Of a DNA stretch of 64,000 bases, positions 22,782-33,473 are shown piece by piece. The stretch comes from Mercurialis annua (Eukaryota; Streptophyta; Magnoliopsida; Malpighiales; Euphorbiaceae): NCBI RefSeq assembly GCF_937616625.2, contig NC_065571.1:46299651-46363650 (forward strand), given 5' to 3'. A model generated the notes under the pieces. It was not told where the DNA came from. It made no database searches and saw only the letters and a program-made list of their open reading frames with translations. Position numbers and translations under genes: made by a program. Each line of letters begins with the position of its first letter. Position 1 is the stretch's first letter.

Positions 22782-25700
22782 ATGTATTCTGGAGGCAAGT
22801 TTACATGGACTAACAGACGTAAGGATGACAATCTCATTCAAATCCGCTTGAACAGATTTCTTGCTAATCTGAGATGGCAGGAGGTGTATCCTGGCTGGAA
22901 GGTAGTTCATTTAACGAGATATAGTTCTGACCATAATCCTGTGTTGCTTACCACTGCGGTTCCGCCTCAAATGGGGAGTAAGCCTGCTCGGATTTATCGG
23001 TTTGAACAAATGTGGATGGCTCACGAACAGTTCGACGATGTGGTGGTCTCGGCGTGGGGGGAAAACAATGACTCTTCTTTGGATTTTATGACCAAGATGG
23101 AAGGTTGTGGTGCTCATCTTAAATCCTGGGCATATAATAATTTCGGTAACCTGTCAAAACAGCTCAAAGAGAAGTTGGCAGAGCTGCACGTTATTCAGTC
23201 CAGTATTGGATGTGAGGCCAATTATAGGAGGGCGGGCATGGTATCAGCTGAACTTGACGACCTCCTCTCAAAAGAAGAGATCATGTGGAAGCAGCGTTCT
23301 CGAGCGGATTGGCTTAGGGAAGGTGACCGCAACACGAAATTCTTTCACCATAAAGCATCCAATCGAAAGAAGAATAATGCGATTCATCGCATTCGGGACA
23401 GCAGTGGTAGTTGGCGTAACGGTAAGGAGGTGAATGCTGTGATTGAGGATTACTTTCGTCATCTATTCACCACTTCCGATCCCACAAACCAATCGGTGGT
23501 TATTGATTGTATTGACACGGTTCTTTCAGCAGACCAAATTTCCGAGATGCAAAGACCCTTTCGGGAAGATGACATTAAAATAGCTCTGCAGCAAATGGGT
23601 TCTCTTAAGGCTCCGGGTCCTGACGGTATGCCTGTCCTGTTTTATAATTCGTATTGGCATGTGATTGGTCGAGATGTTACGAGGTGTGTCCTTGATTTCT
23701 TGCGCACGGGTATGATGCCGAGCAGAGTGAACCACACGTTCCTCACGTTGATTCCGAAGACGGCAGCTCCTGAGTCAATGAAGGATCTCCGTCCTATTAG
23801 TCTCTGCAACGTCATTTATAAAATTATTGCTAAAGTCATAGCAAATAGGTTGAAGGGTGTGCTATCAGATATTATTGACGAGTCCCAAAGTGCGTTTGTG
23901 CCAGACAGATTAATTACAGACAACGCTATGATTGCGTTTGAAATGTTCCATTCGATGGCTAAGCGCTCGCAAGGAAAAGCGGGGACTGTCGCGCTTAAGT
24001 TGGATATGAGTAAAGCATATGATAGGGTTGAATGGAGTTTTCTAAAATTGGTTATGGAAAAAACCGGTTTCCCTAGCCATTTTATTAATTTAATTATGGC
24101 CTGTATCTCAACTGTCTCTTTTACGTTTTTGGCTAATGGTTCCCCGTTTGGCTTGTTGATTCCGCAGCGCGGTCTTCGTCAGGGAGATCCCCTCTCGCCG
24201 TATTTGTTCCTTCTTTGTTCGGAAGGATTTTCGGCTATCCTGCGTAGAGGTGTTCGGGATAAGGAGCTTTCAGGGGGTAGAGTCTGCAGAGGCGGCCCCA
24301 GAATCAACCATCTCTTTTTTGCTGACGATAGCGTTTTGTTCATTAAAGCATCTGTGCGTGAAGGACGAGCGTTAAAGCGCATAATTATGGCATATGAACG
24401 TGCGTCTGGGCAGGTTGTCAACACTGACAAATCAGAAATGTTCTTTAGTGATGGAGTCGGGTTGGAGAGCAAGGTTGCGTTGGAGGAAATTTTGGGTTTT
24501 CGCATGGTTAATTCATTCAAGAGGTACCTTGGTATGCCAACCATGGTAGGTCGCTCTAAAAAACCCATTTTCGCTTTTCTTCGCGATCGGCTTCATAAAA
24601 GAATTATGGGTTGGAAAGAAAGATTTTTATCTAAGGCAGGGAGAGAAGTCCTTATTAAGTCGATTGCTCAATCCATCCCAACATATATAATGAGTTGCTT
24701 CGCCCTTCCGATCTCGTTTTGTAATGAGATGAGAAGTATTATCTCAAAATATTGGTGGAGCGGGTCTGATGACAAGAAAAAGATTCCGTGGGTGAGTTGG
24801 AATTCTATTTGCAAACCTAAGAAGGAGGGTGGTCTTGGGTTCCGAAATCTTCGAGCTTTCAATCTTGCAATGTTAGCTAAGCAAGCATGGAAGTTATTAC
24901 AAAACCCGCACTCTTTGTGTGCTAGAGTTTTTAAGGCAAAATACCATCCGACTATGGACTTTGCTCAGGCGGGGTTGCGTCGTCGTGCTAGCTTCGTGTG
25001 GCAGAGTATTATGGAGGGCAAAACGGTTCTTGATTCTGGGTTAGCTTGGAGAATTGGGAATGGAGAATCTGTGAAAGCTTTGAAGGACAACTGGATCACA
25101 TCCACAGCATTCATGAAACCCGTCGGCAGCTTGCTTGTTCCTACGGATTGCTTGGTGAGTTACTTTATTGCTAATGGTCGCTGGGATGAAGTGAAGCTTG
25201 TTAACTCGTTCTCTCCTACCGATGTGGCTAATATCATCAAGATCCCTCTTAGTAGAAGACTACCTCCGGATAAGTTATTCTGGTTTCCTAACAAGAACGG
25301 TTTTTACTCTGTGAAGTCCGGATATCACCAAGCTTGTAAGTTGATGAACAAGCACCATGCGTCTTCATCTTCGAACTCACCAGGTCCTGACATTTGGGGT
25401 AAGATTTGGAGGTGTCCGGTCCCTCCTAAGGTGCGCCATTTTCTTTGGAGAATAGTTCATAACTCGTTACCTTGTAACGTAAATCTTGCTACCCGGATAG
25501 CTGAGGCCGACAAAATATGTCCGAGGTGCAGGTTAGTAGAGGAAAATCAGATTCATGCTCTCAAGGAGTGTGATGGTGTGCGTGGTTTGTGGTTATTATC
25601 TCCTCTCAGCTTGCGTGTAGATTCCTATAATTGCAGGACGATGACTGAGTGGCTATCTCAAATGTTCAGCTCGTTGAAAACGGAGGACCTTAGTACTTTC

Positions 25701-26336
25701 ATTCTCAGCATGTGGACGATATGGAACGATAGGAACAATATAGTGTTTGGGAACAACAGATTGGCCCCTTCGCTACTATTCCAACACGTTAATTTAGCTT
25801 CATGCAGCAAGGCCTCATCTGATAGGACTTCATATGGTCTCAGACCTGCTGCAGCTCCAAACTGGATCCCACCTGCGCTGCACTCAGTTAAAATCAACAC
25901 CGACGCAGCTATCTCTGTTCAGAACAACTTAGCTGTGGTCAGCGGCATTTGTCGAGATGCCTCCGGTGCAGTCCTGCGTTGGGGAGTGTCAGTTTTGCGC
26001 GGTATTACTGATGTAGAAGTTGCCGAAGCCAAGGCGGTCTTGTTCGGTCTCCAGATTGCTTCTGAGATTCCAAGCGAAGGTCTTATTGTGGAATCGGATG
26101 CATCTAATGTTATCAACAGGCTTATTCACCCTGATAGTGCTATTGATCCTATTCAAGTAATTATTGATGATTGCTTGGCGGAGACGGTGTCTCGGAGGAT
26201 TCAGTTTCAGCACGTCCGAAGACATTGCAACCAAGTTGCACATGCTTTAGCTAAATGGGGCGTTTTTATTAATAAAGATTGTATCAGTGACGGAGAAGTT
26301 CCTTTTCCGGTCAATGAACTTGTTAATTCCTTTTAA
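22782..26336 (+). CDS. LINE ORF2 (L1/RTE-like), 5'-truncated, with RNase H
   Basis: A 1184-residue frame without stops. It starts inside the endonuclease domain (GKFTWTNRR, then SDHNPVLL near residue 50), so the first ATG is internal and the element is 5' truncated. Reverse transcriptase follows (KAPGPDGMP, LRPISLCNVIYKIIAKVIANRL, KLDMSKAYDRVEW, GLRQGDPLSPYLF, FADDSVLF with the Asp pair at 515-516). Next is a zinc-binding zf-RVT region (CPVPPKVRHFLWR..CPRC), then a C-terminal RNase H domain (INTDAA at 1041, AEAKAV, ESDAS). An A run at 26365-26379 marks the 3' end. The undamaged frame suggests recent insertion. It sits in the WAK locus 1 intron in sense orientation. Confidence 0.88.
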   Translation: MYSGGKFTWTNRRKDDNLIQIRLNRFLANLRWQEVYPGWKVVHLTRYSSDHNPVLLTTAVPPQMGSKPARIYRFEQMWMAHEQFDDVVVSAWGENNDSSLDFMTKMEGCGAHLKSWAYNNFGNLSKQLKEKLAELHVIQSSIGCEANYRRAGMVSAELDDLLSKEEIMWKQRSRADWLREGDRNTKFFHHKASNRKKNNAIHRIRDSSGSWRNGKEVNAVIEDYFRHLFTTSDPTNQSVVIDCIDTVLSADQISEMQRPFREDDIKIALQQMGSLKAPGPDGMPVLFYNSYWHVIGRDVTRCVLDFLRTGMMPSRVNHTFLTLIPKTAAPESMKDLRPISLCNVIYKIIAKVIANRLKGVLSDIIDESQSAFVPDRLITDNAMIAFEMFHSMAKRSQGKAGTVALKLDMSKAYDRVEWSFLKLVMEKTGFPSHFINLIMACISTVSFTFLANGSPFGLLIPQRGLRQGDPLSPYLFLLCSEGFSAILRRGVRDKELSGGRVCRGGPRINHLFFADDSVLFIKASVREGRALKRIIMAYERASGQVVNTDKSEMFFSDGVGLESKVALEEILGFRMVNSFKRYLGMPTMVGRSKKPIFAFLRDRLHKRIMGWKERFLSKAGREVLIKSIAQSIPTYIMSCFALPISFCNEMRSIISKYWWSGSDDKKKIPWVSWNSICKPKKEGGLGFRNLRAFNLAMLAKQAWKLLQNPHSLCARVFKAKYHPTMDFAQAGLRRRASFVWQSIMEGKTVLDSGLAWRIGNGESVKALKDNWITSTAFMKPVGSLLVPTDCLVSYFIANGRWDEVKLVNSFSPTDVANIIKIPLSRRLPPDKLFWFPNKNGFYSVKSGYHQACKLMNKHHASSSSNSPGPDIWGKIWRCPVPPKVRHFLWRIVHNSLPCNVNLATRIAEADKICPRCRLVEENQIHALKECDGVRGLWLLSPLSLRVDSYNCRTMTEWLSQMFSSLKTEDLSTFILSMWTIWNDRNNIVFGNNRLAPSLLFQHVNLASCSKASSDRTSYGLRPAAAPNWIPPALHSVKINTDAAISVQNNLAVVSGICRDASGAVLRWGVSVLRGITDVEVAEAKAVLFGLQIASEIPSEGLIVESDASNVINRLIHPDSAIDPIQVIIDDCLAETVSRRIQFQHVRRHCNQVAHALAKWGVFINKDCISDGEVPFPVNELVNSF

Positions 26337-26991
26337 TTAATAAAGTTCAATCTTTCTTCTCAAAAAAAAAAAAAAAATTTCGTTAAAAAGTATGTAAGTT
26401 TTTTTCCATTACATTTTCCATTTGCCTTTTCAGTTCACTTTAAGTTTCGAACTTGTTTTTTTTTTTCAAATATAGAAAGGTAGAAAATTTAGAGTTTAAT
26501 TTTGCTATTATTTTCAAATTTTTTGAATTAGAAGTTAAAATTTGCAAATCTGAAAATTGAGTTTTGCTAACTAAGAAAATATGACTAAGAATTTAGAAAA
26601 TTAAACTGATTGGAAAAAATTGAAAAAATTTAGAAAGAAATTATTAAATTGAAATAGATTTACAAAATTTTGAAAGTTTTTGGATAAATTTAGCAAAAAT
26701 TAAAAATATATTTATATTTTCATTTTATTCTAATTATAGCCTAATGGTGCTAAAAAGACAAACATTTTTAATCTTTTATAAATCTATACAAAACTTTTAA
26801 AATTTATAAATCTATTTCAATTCGATAATTTAGTCAAAAATCTATCTAATTTTTCCAATTTTTCAACCTCATTACAATACTTATTTGCTTTCTATTTTGA
26901 GTTTCAAATTTGTTTTTTTTTTTTTTGCTTCAATTGCTGAAATTATATAATCTAGAATTTAATTTTGCTATTGTTTTTTTATTTATTTTTT

Positions 26992-27371
26992 GACCTAATT
27001 ATTTAAAATCACCCACCTTATAACTTTTTTTTATTTATACCATGACCTAGGAAAATTTTCAATTGTACCCTATTTTTGATTTTTATGTTTCATATCTGCC
27101 CTAATGAGTTAAATTGACCTATTTTCTTTTAAGAAAGAGTTTAATTTACTCCTTCATTTTTAACCTATATTTTGATAAAACGTTAATGTTAATCATTTAT
27201 GTATTTTGTTTTAATATTTTCATCCTTAAATTAATTAAATTATCAAAAAATTTAATTTTGGGGTACAAATGAAACATAAAAATCGAAAATAGGATACAAT
27301 TGAAAATTTTCCTAAGTCATGGTATAAATGAAAAAAAATTATAAGGTGGGTGGTTTTTAAATAATTAAGCC
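26992..27371. mobile_element. Mutator-like MITE, ~380 bp
   Basis: The left end GACCTAATTATTTAAAATC and the reverse complement of the right end GGCTTAATTATTTAAAAAC pair for over 100 bp, including TTATACCATGACCTAGGAAA. It belongs to the same family as 32999-33193. T-rich flanks obscure the target duplication. It lies just upstream of the WAK1 kinase exon. Confidence 0.75.
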
Positions 27372-28759
27372 TTTTTTTTAATTAGGAGGTAAATTTTCCG
27401 ATTCTGAAAAATGAATTTTAGTAATTAAGAAGTGAATATGAAAATGCAGTTAAAAAATTAGAATAATTAAATTGGTCATTTAAGAATTGCAATTGTTTAA
27501 ACTAAAACCTTATTTGTTATTTGTTTTAAACGGTTTTGTTTGTAGGTGTAAGTATAGGCATCCTTGTCCTTCTTTTGGCAGTATCTTGGCTGTACTTTGG
27601 ATTAAGAAAAGCGAGACTTATAAAACTTAAAGAAAAATATTTTAAAGAAAATGGTGGTAACTTGTTTATGCAAAAAAATTCAGAACACGGTCCAAACTCT
27701 ACAAAAGCAGCTAAAATATATACTGAAAATGACCTGAAAAAAGCAACAAATAACTTTCACGAAAGCCGAATTTTAGGTAAAGGTGGACAAGGTACAGTCT
27801 ACAAAGGTACACTACCAGATAATCAGATTGTCGCTGTCAAGAAATCAAAAATTGGAGATGACACCCAAGTTGAAGGATTTATTAATGAAGTTATAATTCT
27901 ATCTCAAATCAATCATAGAAATATTGTCAAACTGCTGGGTTGCTGCTTGGAGACTCGAGTCCCATTGTTGGTCTATGAATTTGTGATGAACGGGACCCTA
28001 TTTGATCATATCCATAGTAACAATGGTACCGATGGAAGAATTTTAATTCCTTGGGAAACACGTTTAAGAATAGCGACGGAAGTTGCAGAAGCACTTTCTT
28101 ATATGCATTCTTCGGCTTCTATTCCTATTATTCACCGCGATATTAAGTCTGCAAATATACTTTTAGACAAGAATTACACTGCAAAGGTATCCGATTTTGG
28201 AGCTTCAAAGCTAATCCCTTTAGACAAAACTGAGCTGACAACACTGGTGCAAGGAACCCTTGGATATTTAGATCCTGAATACTTGCATTCGAGCCAACTG
28301 ACCGAAAAAAGCGATGTGTATAGTTTCGGAGTTGTTCTTATAGAGCTATTGACGAGAAAGAGACCGATATCTTTTACGAGGATAGAAGAAGAGAGGAATT
28401 TGGCAATGTATTTTGTTACTTCAATTCAAAAAGATCGGTTGCTCCAAGTTGTGGATTATCTCCTGATAAATGAGAAGAATACTGATGACATTAAGAGAGT
28501 GTCAATGTTGGCAAAAAGGTGCGTGAGTGTAAAAGGGGATGAAAGGCCTACCATGAAAGATGTGGCAATTGAATTAAGAAGTTTATGCTCAACAACAAAA
28601 AATCCATGTGAGAAGAATGATGTATTATGTGAGCAAGAAACTCAAAGTTCTCTTCCAAATTCATCTGCATGTTTCATTATGGATGCTACCAGTAACAGCA
28701 TTGCTATGAACGACAGTGTAATGAATTCTGCTATATTCGAAATTGGAAGTGGGCGTTGA

Positions 28760-29071
28760 CTGTGGTTTGTTATCAAAGTATGGTGTGGAATTTATATTTT
28801 ATATATTTTGTTTAAAATTAACAGATTTGTGTTTAAGCTATCGATATTATTGTTGTGGGTTTGTTTTAAATGAATTCTGTAAATTTTGATGACATTCATA
28901 TGTAAATGATTACAGTTGTACTCATAAATTCATTTTGATAACTCTATTTTAAAAAAAAATGATATAACTAATTAATGTTATGTGAAATAAGTTCTTTTTT
29001 TTTGAAACTATGTGAAATAAGTTATTAAATTAATTAATTTACAAATGAAAGTCAATCAAATAAAGGGGTAT
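28760..29071. other. 3' flank of WAK locus 1
   Basis: Matches the 3' flank of WAK locus 2 (from 44435), including a TTAATTTACAAATGAAA stretch. The pair therefore arose by segmental duplication reaching beyond the stop codon, to about 32540 and 44940. Confidence 0.6.
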
Positions 29072-29081
29072 TATTTTAGTG

Positions 29082-32000
29082 GGGTTTTTTCCCAAATAAT
29101 TGCCCTATAAAAACAATATTCCCAAATGGTGTCTCTTGCTTGAATCCGCAAGTCATACTTGCGGATTGACCCATGAATCCGCAAGTCTGACTTGCGGATT
29201 CAAGCAAGAAACCCTTAATCACCCGATTAAGGGTGATTAACCCTTAATCGAGTGATTAAGGGCTGACACCAATCATTGGGAGACAATTTTGTCTCCCAAT
29301 GATTGGTGATTGGAATTAATGATTGGGCATTTAGTGCCCAATCATTAATCCCAATATATCAATTAAAAAAAATTAATTTATATATTATTCTATTTTAACA
29401 AATACCTACTAATTTAAAATTGATAAAAATATTAAACATTAAAAATTAAATACAAATTATAACATTTGTAATAATTTAAAATAACAATATTATTTTAAAA
29501 TTGTTTACAAGTACTAAAACTAGTCACGATATCGAGCCGGTTTCCGCATGCGGGTTCTCATGTCATAACCCTGCTGAGTGCGTCGGTGACGTGAGGTATC
29601 AGTCACAGGGTTATAGTCGCCACTGTCACCCTCGTCACTGGTATCAGAATCGTCGTTGTCTTCTGAATCGTCACTGTCTTCGTCTGTAGGCTGGTGTGGC
29701 TGTTCAATAACCGGAGCTGGAGTAGTGTCTCGCAGATCCTGCGAGGTGATGTCCGGATACAGGGTAAAACTAGGAGGCGTAAAATGCTGAAACCGATCAC
29801 CGGAAAACGGATCAGCAGACAGATCTGCACCAGAGCACCACGGCTCCGTAGTCGAGAAATACATCTGCGAAGGATCTTGAGCCTGAGGCGACCCAGAAGG
29901 TGGTACCTGATGTGACGATGACGCCTGTCCTGCAGTAGGTGCGGCGGGATAGTAGAACAACTGTTCAATGAAATCCGACTCTGTCGACGTACGCCATGGG
30001 ACATCTGAATGCGTCGGCGGTGCAGGCCATGACTGATCTGACTCTGGCTGAGCCGGCGTACCTAGTGGAGTATATCCCATCTCTCCCAGATATGAATGGA
30101 AAGACGGAATCGGCGGCTGGCGAACCTGAATAATGAATTGATTAGATTTATAAACTAAAATAGAAGATTATAAATTACAAATATAATAAAATAGGTCGAA
30201 CCTGTGAATCAGATGGCGCAAAAGGATCTCGAGTGTTGGCAAATGTCGTATGTCTAAAAGATGAGTCACTATACGGCATCGGCGCCGGGGGGACCTGAAC
30301 AACGTAACTTATTAAATTGTAAACTAAAAATGTAAATTATAAATTAACTACAATAATAATAAAAGTAACTCAAACCTGTGACTCAGATGGCCCTGGTCGA
30401 TCCTGAGTGGTCGTAAAGGTCGTATCTCCAAAAAATGAGTCAACATACGGCATCGATGCAGGCGGGACCTGAAACTATAACATCGGGTAGCACTAAGCGT
30501 AAGAGCATAAAATACGAGTTAATCAAGTGAAATAGTATATTAAATTGTCTCAAACCTGTGGATATGATGCTTGGGGTGTCGCCCCGGAGGTTGACCCGTA
30601 ATGTTGTCTTTCCCAGTAGTCCGGCTGCGGTATGTCTGAGGTACCCGCCACCTCTTTGTGAAAAAATAATGGCTCTGGGATAGGGTACACATGCTCTGGA
30701 CGGGGCTGTGGAGGCATTCTGCGTGGCTGTCGACGCCGTCCTCTAATAGAGCTTAAATCGACCTGACAGGGAGGGAGCGGAGGCAGCTGGTATGGTTGGT
30801 CGGCTGGCTCAGGAGGGGGAAGTGTGACGTCCCTGCGATCCTCCATGGTAGCAAGCTGAGAACTTCGTGCACCAAACCTAATCCTGCGAGCGGCACTCGA
30901 ACTGGCCTCCCCCGTAACATGGGTTCTCTCCTGCAAATCATTGTGGTCATGTCATACGGCTGGACAACATGAGTACGAGACTTGTCTCCTGCTTTTCGCA
31001 ATATTTGGATGCAGATTGGCGTGTACTCAATGTTCTTGTCGATCAATGACTTATAAAATTTCCAACGGGAAATGTATTTTTCGACAAGCTTACGGAAAAT
31101 AGCTTCAATCATTGCGGTGATAGGCAGCCCTCTAATATTTGTCCATAAATTAAGATAACAATTTCAAATACAAAGCATCTTTTAATCACATTTTACTAGC
31201 ACTAAATAATTATAACAATTATTTCTAATATTTAACTAACAATATAAAAATGAGTTCACTTTTAACTATTATAATTTTTTAATATTTTTAAAAGTTAAAT
31301 AAAATAGAAAAATTCTTCTAAAAATTACTAATCCCTAACATTTTACTAAAATGTAATTAATTTTTATTATTATCCATTATACTATTTCTTTAAATCATGC
31401 CATTTTTTAAAATTATACTTGATTCTAGTATTTTATTTAATAATGATAATACTTACTTACCATTTTACATTATAAATACTATATAATAAATCAATAAATT
31501 CACAAATAGGATTTTCTAATTTTTTTAAACATTAAACTAACATACTAAAATTTTGTTTATTATTTGACTAATTTTTAATTTTAATATTCACAGTTATAAT
31601 AAATACTCTAAAAATATCAATTGAAATTAATTATTAACATCTAATTAACAATTTATATTTAAATTAAAATAAAATATTTACTAACCTCTTGTAGTCCACA
31701 AGCAATAATACACTATCCGTTATTAACGCTTAGCTCCGATACGCTGTCCGTCGTTAACGCCTAGCTCCGATACGTTGTTAATTCCTAGCTCCGATATTTG
31801 TAAATTATAGAATTGTAAATTTAAATCAAAAAATTAAAAAGGTTTTAAAAAAAAAAAAAAGGTGGGTGTGGCATCCGGGTGTGCTGAAAATGCACACCCG
31901 GGGTGCTTATATAGCTAAATGTATCCACAAGTCATACTTGCGGATACATTTAGTCTGATTCCCATGTGGGAATCAGACATGTCTGATTCCCGCATGGGAA

Positions 32001-32231
32001 TCAGACAGGTCTGATTCCCATGCGGGAATCATAACTGATTCCCTGTGGGAATCAGTTTGACCCTTGACTCGTCAGGGGTCAAACTGATTCCCACAGGGAA
32101 TCAGTTAATGACCTCCTTAATGGTAATTAAGGAGGTTTTTGCTTGAATCCGCAAGTATGACTTGCGGATTCAAGCGGGAGGCACTAAATGGGAAATTCTT
32201 TTTTAAGCAGGAATTATTTGGGAAAAAACCC
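29082..32231 (-). mobile_element. Mutator-like element, 3.15 kb, with stacked palindromes
   Basis: Perfect 20-bp inverted termini begin GGGTTTTTTCCCAAATAATT. An exact 10-bp direct repeat TATTTTAGTG flanks both sides (29072-29081 and 32232-32241). The paralogous DNA after WAK locus 2 lacks the element. Both subterminal regions (29140-29345 and 31880-32180) are packed with palindromes such as AATCCGCAAGT..ACTTGCGGATT and CTGATTCCCATGTGGGAATC. The interior carries a minus-strand gene remnant. Confidence 0.85.
29520..31140 (-). pseudogene. MULE transposase C-terminal fragment plus Pro-rich exons
   Basis: On the minus strand, 31140-30940 encodes NIRGLPITAMIEAIFRKLVE and following residues, as found just after the catalytic core of Mutator-like transposases. 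Catalytic residues are absent. It is followed by a Pro-rich product in phase-0 exons: about 30941-30556 (after a TTTGCAG acceptor), 30468-30376, 30294-30202 and 30125-29520. The two middle exons are both exactly 93 bp and encode related peptides (VPPASMPYVDSFFGDTTF.. and VPPAPMPYSDSSFRHTTF..). The last exon ends with an Asp/Ser/Glu stretch and a basic tail (GYDMRTRMRKPARYRD). The latter resembles the tails of TE-borne plant mobile domain proteins, but that is a guess. The splice-site regularity suggests the Pro-rich part may still be spliced. Confidence 0.6.
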
Positions 32232-32275
32232 TATTTTAGTGTGATCTTGGATGAATGACATTTCAGTTTGATAGC

Positions 32276-32410
32276 CATTGCCCGATGTTGATTTTTTTTT
32301 TGATAATTTGGAGAGGGGGAGCGTTTGTGGAAGAAATCGAATTTACGATCTAACCGTTTGATACTCAGCTCTTATACTATTTGAACTATAACTCATTGCC
32401 CGATGCTGAT
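32276..32410 (-). mobile_element. tRNA-derived SINE with 17-bp target duplication
   Basis: The insert 32293-32393 reads on the minus strand as AGTTATAGTTCAAATAGTAT (A-box region), then GTTAGATCGTAAATTCGATT (B-box region), and ends in an A run. Near-identical 17-bp repeats flank it: CATTGCCCGATGTTGAT (32276-32292) and CATTGCCCGATGCTGAT (32394-32410). The paralogous WAK2 flank lacks it. At about 100 bp it is a short SINE or 3'-truncated copy, and depends on LINE proteins in trans. Confidence 0.8.
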
Positions 32411-32719
32411 TTGCTGACGCTTATGTGAAAACGAAAGCTAAAGTGGCTGAATTAGGAGAAAATGGATGGCATCTACCTGATGCTTCTTATCAGTTGGACT
32501 AGATTTTTAGAATTCTTGAGATATTCTAAAACAAAGCTGTCATGACCCGATTTCACAGCTAGCAATTGGAGATAGGAAATAAGAGTGGTAGCTACAAAAC
32601 TCGTAATAAACTTTAATTTTTTTTTTTATAGTAGTCATCCATCACTTGCATACACGTGAGAGCTCACCAGCGACTCATTTTTAATATACTCCTTAATCAT
32701 TTTATAAAGAGTTTCAAAC

Positions 32720-32725
<6 letters not shown>

Positions 32726-32786
<61 letters not shown>
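32726..32786. repeat. (AT)n microsatellite
   Basis: About 30 uninterrupted AT units following a short CA run. Confidence 0.95.
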
Positions 32787-32791
<5 letters not shown>

Positions 32792-32998
32792 TAACATAGG
32801 CAAAACACATATACATATCCATTCTCTGTTACAAAAATAAGACAGTAAGACTACAGGGGATTCTAGAATTCAAATCTTCTTGCTTACTAATTATAAAGCA
32901 GACTTCCGAGAAAAACCAACCTCAACCAACAATATTTTCCTGAATAGTGGAAAAGTTATGGGGGTCCGTATGAAACTGGGGAGTTCATATTATTTCTA

Positions 32999-33193
32999 GG
33001 CTTAATTACTTAAAAAACCCTCACCTTTAATCTTTATTTCGTTTATACCCTGACCTAGGAAAACTGTCACATATACCCTTGACGTTGTTATTATGTTTCG
33101 CCATTGATTAAAGGGTATATGTGACAGTTTTCCTAGGTCAGGGTATAAACGAAATAAAGATTAAAGGTGAGGGTTTTTTAAGTAATTAAGCCC
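32999..33193. mobile_element. Mutator-like foldback MITE, 195 bp
   Basis: An almost perfect hairpin: about 80 bp starting GGCTTAATTACTTAAAAAAC recur inverted at the right end, with a very short loop. A 9-bp duplication TTATTTCTA flanks it (32990-32998 and 33194-33202). It lies about 300 bp upstream of the WAK locus 2 ATG. Confidence 0.88.
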
Positions 33194-33429
33194 TTATTTC
33201 TAATAAGTAATAAGTATTAAAATACAAAGCTGAAATCTCTTTCGCAAAGTACACACATACAGAATGTATCATTTACAGAAGTCCTATTCGAAATTTTTCT
33301 TTTTACTTCTAAATTTCAGAGAATATAAACAATTAATCCCATTGACTTTTAAGTTTATTAAAAGCATTCGGGTCCTTTTCAAGGCCATCCGCTTACACAA
33401 TTTAATTGATTCCATTTACATCACACTAT

Positions 33430-33433
<4 letters not shown>

Positions 33434-33470
<37 letters not shown>
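33434..33470. repeat. (TA)n microsatellite near WAK2 start
   Basis: About 18 TA units, 33 bp before the WAK locus 2 ATG, in the expected 5' UTR or core promoter position. Confidence 0.9.

Positions 33471-33473
<3 letters not shown>

Larger units (their letters stand above)
21287..28759 (+). pseudogene. Wall-associated receptor kinase, locus 1, partial
   Basis: Two exons are recognisable. Exon 21287-21457 encodes a calcium-binding EGF domain (DVDECLDPHLNRC..NTIGNYTC.C). It ends in phase 1 at a GT donor and joins in frame to exon 27546-28759, after a TTTGTAG acceptor. That exon encodes one transmembrane helix (IGILVLLLAVSWLYF) and a full Ser/Thr kinase: GKGGQGTVYKG loop, VAVKK, HRDIKSANILL (HRD at 28133-28141), DFGAS (28193) and GDERP. 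The frame is intact to the stop. No signal peptide or galacturonan-binding exon was found upstream, where a LINE and repeats lie, so the locus looks 5' truncated. The intron of about 6 kb holds a foldback region, a LINE and a MITE; the equivalent intron in locus 2 is about 0.8 kb. Confidence 0.8.

Noticed and set aside
29140..29345. Regular repeats that could suggest a CRISPR array.
   Set aside because: The units are palindromes of differing sequence in a plant transposon, with no constant repeat and unique spacers.
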